From Lightella neohaematopini (GTDB lineage Bacteria; Pseudomonadota; Gammaproteobacteria; Enterobacterales; Enterobacteriaceae), in the NCBI GenBank assembly GCA_025728385.1, contig JAOBJV010000011.1, positions 1 through 10,317 on the forward strand: a DNA stretch of 10,317 nt. Direction: 5' to 3'. How positions within the stretch are numbered: position 1 is the first letter of the stretch; each line of letters starts with the position of its first letter. The notes beneath the pieces were generated by a model. That model was not told where the DNA came from, made no database searches, and saw only the letters and a program-made list of their open reading frames with translations. Shown one piece after another: positions 5,499 through 10,317 of the stretch. Position numbers and translations under genes: made by a program.

Positions 5499-7427
5499 TT
5501 AATTATTATTATTATAGTAGTATATTCTTTTTATATTTAAAATACTATTATTTATTTCATAAATAAATCTAGATGGTTGACAATATATTTTTTTTCCATA
5601 AATAAATTTAGTATTAGCATGTGTCATAAATAATTTACTTATTGCTCTTGTAATACCAACATAAGCTAAACGTCGTTCTTCCTCTAATTGATTAATATTT
5701 ACAGATAATTTACTAGGAAAATTATCTTCTTCCATACCTATGATAAATACATACAAAAATTCTAGTCCTTTTGATGCATGTATAGTCATTAAATTTACTG
5801 ACTCAGTATTATTATCAATACTAGAGTTAGTATATGTTAAAAATGATTGTAGCAAAAATAGTTTATCTTCAGTATAATTTAATTCAAATTGATAAGCAGC
5901 ATTTAGTAACTCTTTAAGATTATCAACATTATTTAAATGTTTATTTTTATCTTCATAGGTGTACATATCTAGTAAACCAGTATTTACTATAATAGTATTT
6001 AATTGTAAATAAATAGATTGTTTATGTATATTAGAATATAATTCTTTTATTAAAGAAAGAAAATTACTTATAATATTATTGTGACGTGCTGATAAGATAT
6101 TATTTTTAATGATTAGATTACTAGCATGCCAAAAAGATATTTTTTTAGTGTTAGCTAATTCTACTATTTTATCTATAGTTCTTTTACCAATTCCACGTTT
6201 AGGGGTATTAATAATACGTATATATGAAATATCATCATTATGATTATGTGTTAAACGTAAATAAGCTAATACATTTTTAATTTCTTGACGATTAAAAAAT
6301 TTAACATTACCATAAATAGTATACGGTATATTATTTTGTACTAAAATATCTTCTAATAATCTTGATTGAGTATTATTACGATATAATATAGCACATTTAC
6401 TTAGTGATATTCCGGAATTTTTTATTGATTGAATTTGTTTTATAATAAATTTTATTTCATCAAATTGATCTAATGCATAGTATATTATAATTGGTTCTTC
6501 TTTATAATGATTATTTTTTGTCCATAATACTTTTTTTAATCTAACATTATTATGTTGAATAAGTGTATTTGCTGCTTGCAAAATATTATTTGTAGAACGA
6601 TAATTTTCTTCTAATTTTATAATATTAGTATGAGGATAATCATGTAAAAAAATTTGCATATTATTTGATTGAGCACCTCGCCAGCTGTATATGGATTGAT
6701 CATCATCACCTACTACCATAATATTATTGTTGTTCGTAATTAATTTACGTATCCATAAATATTGGATATAACTAGTATCTTGAAATTCATCAATTAAAAT
6801 ATTAGTAAACTGTTTATGATATTTATTTAAAATTGTTAAATTATTATTTAATAGTTCATAACTACGTAATAATAATTCATTAAAATCTAACAATCCATTA
6901 CGATTACATAATTGTTGATATTGTGTATATAAATATTCCATAATATTATTATTTACTATGTTTGGTCTATTACCGTAATCTTTTTTCTTATTTATAAAAT
7001 GTAAAACCTGATCAGGTAAAATACTTAGCTTATTACTGTTGCTGGATATAATTTGTTTTATTAGTTTTATTTGATCATAATTATCAATAATTTGAAAATT
7101 ATAAGGTAATTTAGCCTCATTATAATTTATACGTAGTATCTTATATGCTAAACTATGAAAAGTACCTATCCAAGGGAAAAAATATTTTTTTCCTAATAAA
7201 TTATTAACTTTATTTTTTAACTCATTAGCCGCTTTATTAGTAAAAGTTACCATTACAATATTACTTGAAGTATACTTATTGAGTAACCAAGCAGCTCTAT
7301 GTACTAGTACTTTAGTTTTACCACTACCTGCTCCAGCAAGAATAAGTACACTATTATGTTCTATAGTAACAGCTTGTTTTTGATAAAAATTTAATGTCTT
7401 TAACAAGTTAATTTTATTAATAGTCAT
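5499..7427 (-). CDS. uvrD: DNA helicase II UvrD, lacking the C-terminal Tudor-like domain
   Basis: Superfamily 1A 3'-5' helicase of nucleotide excision and mismatch repair. Motifs in order: Q-motif region NFYQKQAV (13-20), Walker A GAGSGKT (32-38), TFTNKAA (61-67), GTFH (88-91), Walker B DEFQDT (213-218), motif III GDDDQSIYSWRGA (240-252), NYRST (275-279), NTPKRGIG (407-414), motif V TIHASKGLEF (548-557) and motif VI EERRLAYVGITRA (583-595). Synteny (dapF before, corA after) and ILIDEFQDTSYIQYLWIR identify UvrD rather than its paralogue Rep. At 642 aa it is about 80 residues shorter than E. coli UvrD (720); it stops soon after PSRFI, where the flexible linker and Tudor-like domain would start. 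The tail YYYNNNN comes from an AAT triplet run. xerC and yigB, between dapF and uvrD in E. coli, are gone; the dapF gap is 34 nt and no SD is seen. Confidence 0.95.
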   Translation of the reverse strand: MTINKINLLKTLNFYQKQAVTIEHNSVLILAGAGSGKTKVLVHRAAWLLNKYTSSNIVMVTFTNKAANELKNKVNNLLGKKYFFPWIGTFHSLAYKILRINYNEAKLPYNFQIIDNYDQIKLIKQIISSNSNKLSILPDQVLHFINKKKDYGNRPNIVNNNIMEYLYTQYQQLCNRNGLLDFNELLLRSYELLNNNLTILNKYHKQFTNILIDEFQDTSYIQYLWIRKLITNNNNIMVVGDDDQSIYSWRGAQSNNMQIFLHDYPHTNIIKLEENYRSTNNILQAANTLIQHNNVRLKKVLWTKNNHYKEEPIIIYYALDQFDEIKFIIKQIQSIKNSGISLSKCAILYRNNTQSRLLEDILVQNNIPYTIYGNVKFFNRQEIKNVLAYLRLTHNHNDDISYIRIINTPKRGIGKRTIDKIVELANTKKISFWHASNLIIKNNILSARHNNIISNFLSLIKELYSNIHKQSIYLQLNTIIVNTGLLDMYTYEDKNKHLNNVDNLKELLNAAYQFELNYTEDKLFLLQSFLTYTNSSIDNNTESVNLMTIHASKGLEFLYVFIIGMEEDNFPSKLSVNINQLEEERRLAYVGITRAISKLFMTHANTKFIYGKKIYCQPSRFIYEINNSILNIKRIYYYNNNN

Positions 7428-7461
7428 TAAAATAAATTAAATGATTAATATTTTTCTAAAA

Positions 7462-8301
7462 TTATTTTAAGTTTAACATACCATCATAAATATGTGTGGT
7501 ATCATTATACATAATTATAGGATGATATAAACTTAACCAAGAAACAAATAATCTTCCGCCAAGTAATTTTACCTTAACTAATTTTGATAAATAACTATGT
7601 TGTATTCCTACAGCAACAGCTGCACAAGAAGCACTACCACAAGCTAATGTTTCTCCACAACCAGCTTCATATACGCGTAATTTAATATAATGATTATTTA
7701 TTACTTGCATGAAAGTAATATTTATTTGTTTTTTAAATAAATTACTTTTATTAATCAATAATCCAATCTTACTAACCGAAATAGAATTTATATTATTAAC
7801 TTTTATGATACAGTGATAATTACCTATAAATACTAAACTAAATAAAAATTTTTTTTTATTAATTTCTATTGAATACAAATTATTTTTATTTAATTGTATT
7901 TTGTTTAGAATATTTTCAGGATAGAAATTTGGTTTACCGATATTTAATTTTACTTTATTTATACCAATAATATCTACTAATACTGTAGATTTTTTAGTAG
8001 TAATAATAATACTACGCTTAGTAGTTAACTTATTTTTATATATAAACTGTGATAAGCAGCAAACACCATTACCACATTGCATAGCTTCACTACCATCACT
8101 ATTAAATACACGATAATTAAAATCGGTAATATAATTTTTTGGTTTTTCAAGTAATAATAGTTGATTAAATCCAATTCCAGTATTTCTGTTAGAGATACTA
8201 CTAATGTTAAGTAATGACAAGGTAATTTTATTATTTAAATTATTAATTATTACAAAATCATTACCTAAACTATGCATTTTTGTAAAAAAAATATTATTCA
8301 T
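7462..8301 (-). CDS. dapF: Diaminopimelate epimerase DapF
   Basis: Converts LL- to meso-diaminopimelate, the peptidoglycan cross-linking residue and lysine precursor; a cofactor-independent two-cysteine racemase. The 279 aa (E. coli 274) align throughout. Motifs: KMHSLGNDF (8-16), FNSDGSEAMQCGNG (66-79) with catalytic Cys76, GETLACGSAS (216-225) with catalytic Cys221, CAAVAVGIQ (226-234) and GGRL (248-251). These cysteines match E. coli Cys73 and Cys217. Local changes from E. coli are NPHC to NYHC (161-164) and NGARC to NGVCC (78-82); neither removes a catalytic residue. The ATG at 8301 is only 19 nt from the 3' end of tRNA-Pro and has no Shine-Dalgarno, so dapF is probably expressed from the tRNA transcript with a very short leader after processing. 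Confidence 0.96.
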   Translation of the reverse strand: MNNIFFTKMHSLGNDFVIINNLNNKITLSLLNISSISNRNTGIGFNQLLLLEKPKNYITDFNYRVFNSDGSEAMQCGNGVCCLSQFIYKNKLTTKRSIIITTKKSTVLVDIIGINKVKLNIGKPNFYPENILNKIQLNKNNLYSIEINKKKFLFSLVFIGNYHCIIKVNNINSISVSKIGLLINKSNLFKKQINITFMQVINNHYIKLRVYEAGCGETLACGSASCAAVAVGIQHSYLSKLVKVKLLGGRLFVSWLSLYHPIIMYNDTTHIYDGMLNLK

Positions 8302-8320
8302 AAAAATTTATTTATTAAAG

Positions 8321-8394
8321 TCGGCGAGAGAGGATTTGAACCCCTGACCTACTGGTCCCAAACCAGTTGCGCTACCAAACTGCGCTACTCGCCG
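8321..8394 (-). tRNA. proM: tRNA-Pro (anticodon TGG)
   Basis: Acceptor CGGCGAG (8394-8388) pairs with CTCGCCG (8328-8322), discriminator A at 8321. The anticodon stem-loop ACTGG-TTTGGGA-CCAGT has a normal 7-nt loop with TGG at 8360-8358 and G37, the base that TrmD methylates to m1G37 in bacteria to prevent +1 slippage. It closely matches E. coli proM (T-stem 51-63 is a G-U pair). CCA is not encoded. It follows tRNA-His as in the E. coli argX-hisR-leuT-proM operon, with argX and leuT missing. If it is the only tRNA-Pro in the genome it must also read CCC. Confidence 0.97.
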
Positions 8395-8426
8395 AATCAG
8401 AATTACTTTTTAATTTTAAAGGTAGG

Positions 8427-8501
8427 GGTGACTGATGGGATTTGAACCCATGACCACTGGATCCACAATCCAGCACTCTATCCAACTGAGCTACAGTCAC
8501 C
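8427..8501 (-). tRNA. hisR: tRNA-His (anticodon GTG) with encoded G-1
   Basis: G-1 (8501) pairs with C73 (8427), the identity element of bacterial tRNA-His. The acceptor GTGACTG (8500-8494) pairs with CAGTCAC (8434-8428). The anticodon stem-loop CTGGA-TTGTGGA-TCCAG has GTG at 8466-8464. The bases after C73 read CCT, so CCA is not fully encoded. It lies 64 nt after the rho stop codon and 32 nt before tRNA-Pro, so one hisR-proM-dapF transcript is likely. Confidence 0.97.
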
Positions 8502-8565
8502 AATAAAATATCTTAACAAAACAATTTCGGTGTTAATAAATTATTAATATACAAATTATAATACA

Positions 8566-9825
8566 TTAAGATCTTTTCATCATATTAAAAAATTCATTAT
8601 TAGTTTTTGTCATAGATAATTTATTAATTAAAAACTCCATAGCATCTATTTCACTCATAGGATGAATAATTTTTCTTAAAATCCACATTTTTTGTAATTC
8701 TTCTTTAGTTGTTAAAAGTTCTTCTTTACGAGTACCAGATCTATTATAATCTATTGCTGGAAAGACTCTTTTTTCTGCAATTTTTCTTGATAAATGTAAT
8801 TCCATATTACCAGTACCTTTAAATTCTTCATATATTACTTCATCCATTTTTGATCCAGTATCAATTAATGCAGTAGCAATGATAGTTAAACTACCACCTT
8901 CTTCCATGTTACGAGCTGCTCCAAAAAAACGTTTTGGTCTATGTAAAGCATTAGCATCAACTCCTCCAGTAAGTACTTTTCCTGAAGCTGGAACTACTGT
9001 GTTGTATGCACGAGCTAATCTAGTAATTGAATCTAATAAAATAATAACATTTTTTTTATGTTCTACTAATCTTTTTGCTTTTTCTATTACCATTTCAGCT
9101 ACTTGAACATGTCTAGAAGCTGGTTCGTCAAATGTAGATGCAATAACCTCACCCTTAACTAATCTGTGCATTTCTGTTACTTCTTCTGGTCTTTCGTCAA
9201 TAAGTAATACCATAAGTACACAATCTAAATAATTATAAGTAATACTTTGAGAAATATTTTGTAATAACATTGTTTTTCCAGCTTTTGGTGGAGCAACAAT
9301 TAATCCTCTTTGTCCTAATCCAATTGGTGATGCTAAATCTAATACTCGAGCAGTTAAATCTTCAATTGATCCATTACCTTTTTCCATACGTAATCTGGTA
9401 TTAGCATATAAAGGAGTTAAATTTTCGAATAATATTTTATTACGCGCATTTTCTGGTTTGTCATAATTAACCATATTAACTTTTAGTAATGCAAAATAAC
9501 GTTCACCTTCTTTAGGAGGTCTAATTTTTCCTGATATAGTATCACCAGTTCTTAAATTAAATCTTCTTATTTGACTAGGAGAAACATAAATATCATCAGG
9601 ACCAGCTAAATATGAACTATCACTAGATCTTAAAAAGCCAAATCCATCTTGTAATATCTCTAGTACTCCGTTACCAAAAATATCTTCTCCACTTTTAGCA
9701 TGCTGTTTAAGAATAGAAAAAATTATATCTTGTTTTCTTAAACGAGCAAGATTCTCTAAACCTACATTTTCACCAAGACTTATTAAGTCAGATACTGATT
9801 TATTTTTTAATTCAGTAAGATTCAT
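8566..9825 (-). CDS. rho: Transcription termination factor Rho
   Basis: Hexameric RNA-dependent ATPase that ends transcription. The 419 aa equal the E. coli length with no visible gap, and most residues are identical. The N-terminal part is GLENLARLRKQDIIF (22-36). The primary RNA-binding cold-shock-like fold has DGFGFLR (60-66) and YVSPSQIRRFNLRTGD (80-95). The ATPase has Walker A APPKAGKT (178-185; Lys181, Lys184), Walker B ILLDS with Asp265, Q-loop KVLTGGVDAN (283-292), R-loop GSKMDEVIYEEFKGTGN (324-340) and arginine finger Arg366. One exchange in a conserved stretch is Leu170 in SPIGLGQRG (Arg in E. coli). It follows trxA after 71 nt as in E. coli; the rhoL leader peptide is not recognisable. 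Retention is notable because most gene ends here lack a good intrinsic terminator. Confidence 0.99.
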   Translation of the reverse strand: MNLTELKNKSVSDLISLGENVGLENLARLRKQDIIFSILKQHAKSGEDIFGNGVLEILQDGFGFLRSSDSSYLAGPDDIYVSPSQIRRFNLRTGDTISGKIRPPKEGERYFALLKVNMVNYDKPENARNKILFENLTPLYANTRLRMEKGNGSIEDLTARVLDLASPIGLGQRGLIVAPPKAGKTMLLQNISQSITYNYLDCVLMVLLIDERPEEVTEMHRLVKGEVIASTFDEPASRHVQVAEMVIEKAKRLVEHKKNVIILLDSITRLARAYNTVVPASGKVLTGGVDANALHRPKRFFGAARNMEEGGSLTIIATALIDTGSKMDEVIYEEFKGTGNMELHLSRKIAEKRVFPAIDYNRSGTRKEELLTTKEELQKMWILRKIIHPMSEIDAMEFLINKLSMTKTNNEFFNMMKRS

Positions 9826-9896
9826 ATTAAAATAAAGGTAAATTAATTAGACATGGTTCACAATACATCATTAAATTTATAACTAATAAAATTCAG
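9826..9896 (-). promoter_or_regulatory. trxA-rho spacer, position of the E. coli rho leader
   Basis: In E. coli this interval holds the rho promoter, rhoL and the autoregulatory Rho-dependent leader. Here only 71 nt remain. I see no leader peptide frame, no intrinsic terminator hairpin and no Shine-Dalgarno before the rho ATG (the bases just upstream are TACCTTTATTTTAAT). Autogenous attenuation in its E. coli form has probably been lost. Confidence 0.4.
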
Positions 9897-10229
9897 TTAC
9901 AATAAGTTATTTATTATAAATGACCTTAATTCATCTTCCGATAATAACCCAGTTTTACTTACTAATAATTTAGAATTACGAAATAAAATTAATGATGGTA
10001 CACTACGAACATTATACTTATTTGTAAGTACTTGATTTTGATCAATATTAATTTTTAAAAATAATATTTTTGAAATAAAACTGCGAGCTACTTTTTCTAA
10101 AATTGGAGAAAAATTTTTACATGGACCACACCACTCTGCCCAAAAGTCAACTAATATATCTTTACCAGTATTAATATACGTTTCTAATTCAATATCATTT
10201 ACAGATAAAATAACACTATCTTTGTTCAT
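9897..10229 (-). CDS. trxA: Thioredoxin 1
   Basis: Small cytoplasmic disulfide reductase, regenerated by thioredoxin reductase, that keeps cysteines reduced and supplies ribonucleotide reductase. The 110 aa (E. coli 109) form one thioredoxin fold. The active site ILVDFWAEWCGPC (25-37) has the redox pair Cys34 and Cys37 with the buried Asp28. KINIDQN (59-65) and the cis-proline in RSVPSL (Pro78; E. coli GIPTL, Pro76) follow. The start ATG at 10229 has a modest Shine-Dalgarno AAGGT about 8 nt upstream (10241-10237). The next gene is rho, the E. coli order. The C-terminal half has diverged more than the active-site half but nothing essential is missing. Confidence 0.97.
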   Translation of the reverse strand: MNKDSVILSVNDIELETYINTGKDILVDFWAEWCGPCKNFSPILEKVARSFISKILFLKINIDQNQVLTNKYNVRSVPSLILFRNSKLLVSKTGLLSEDELRSFIINNLL

Positions 10230-10271
10230 ATTTTAATACCTTATAGTTACTGATCATCATAACAGTTCATA

Positions 10272-10300
10272 ATAATATAATACATTAAACAATAATACAA
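10272..10300 (-). promoter_or_regulatory. Candidate sigma-70 promoter for trxA-rho
   Basis: On the minus strand TTGTAT (10300-10295) and TATTAT (10277-10272) are separated by 17 nt, the ideal spacing, and would start transcription about 35 nt before the trxA ATG. In DNA this A/T-rich such pairs arise often by chance, so support is spacing and position only. Confidence 0.3.
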
Positions 10301-10317
10301 TATTTTTAATCAAAAAT

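Noticed and set aside
5560..5620. AT-rich direct repeats such as AAATAAAT near the uvrD end as a repeat array
   Set aside because: Copies are short, irregular and inside conserved coding sequence; they follow from A/T-rich codons.
5499..7427. Assignment of the helicase as Rep
   Set aside because: Rep is a close paralogue and its gene lies near trxA in E. coli, but here the gene lies between dapF and corA, as uvrD does, and the Walker B region reads as UvrD.
8879..9106. 75-codon plus-strand open frame
   Set aside because: It lies wholly inside the minus-strand rho gene, which is conserved at the protein level. The translated product has no recognisable family and no ribosome site, so it is an antisense shadow.

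Overview
The window looks like a piece of a strongly reduced, very AT-rich gammaproteobacterial genome, most likely an obligate insect endosymbiont. Three things point there. Every recognisable protein has its closest recalled match in Escherichia coli (Rho is the same length, 419 aa, and almost identical; CorA is near-identical over long stretches). Codons and intergenic DNA are extremely A+T-rich. Gene neighbourhoods are E. coli neighbourhoods with most members deleted. No mobile element, phage gene, CRISPR array or unknown protein family is visible. I cannot name the species.

Layout. Bases 1-2135 (plus strand) hold the end of the rrnB neighbourhood: tRNA-Glu(TTC), then murB and birA overlapping by 4 nt, with no 23S or 5S rRNA between tRNA and murB. 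Bases 2165-3251 hold asd, not an E. coli neighbour of birA, broken by one frameshift. Bases 3264-4435 are the E. coli coaA-thrU-(tyrU)-glyT-thrT block turned around as a unit: three tRNAs on the minus strand (Thr-GGT, Gly-TCC, Thr-TGT; tRNA-Tyr lost) and divergent coaA on the plus strand, also broken by one frameshift. Bases 4437-10229 are all on the minus strand and read, in transcription order, trxA, rho, tRNA-His, tRNA-Pro, dapF, uvrD, corA. This is the E. coli order after loss of the wec, hem/cya, xerC and other genes between them.

Functions. murB, asd and dapF serve peptidoglycan and the diaminopimelate/lysine pathway. birA (biotin attachment to acetyl-CoA carboxylase) and coaA (pantothenate to CoA) serve cofactor metabolism. 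uvrD, rho and trxA are repair, termination and redox housekeeping, and corA is the magnesium channel.

Most notable point. Both frameshifts are the same kind of event: one extra C that makes an in-frame CCC codon, and a +1 step at exactly that codon restores a full-length protein with its catalytic residues. Only three in-frame CCC codons exist in all the protein genes here and two of them are these sites. The coaA site (SD-like AAGGA, 3 nt, CCC, TGA) resembles the prfB programmed +1 site in layout. The tRNA-Pro(TGG) expected to read CCC is encoded in the same window. This could be parallel gene decay, assembly error, or tolerated +1 frameshifting at CCC; the sequence alone cannot decide.
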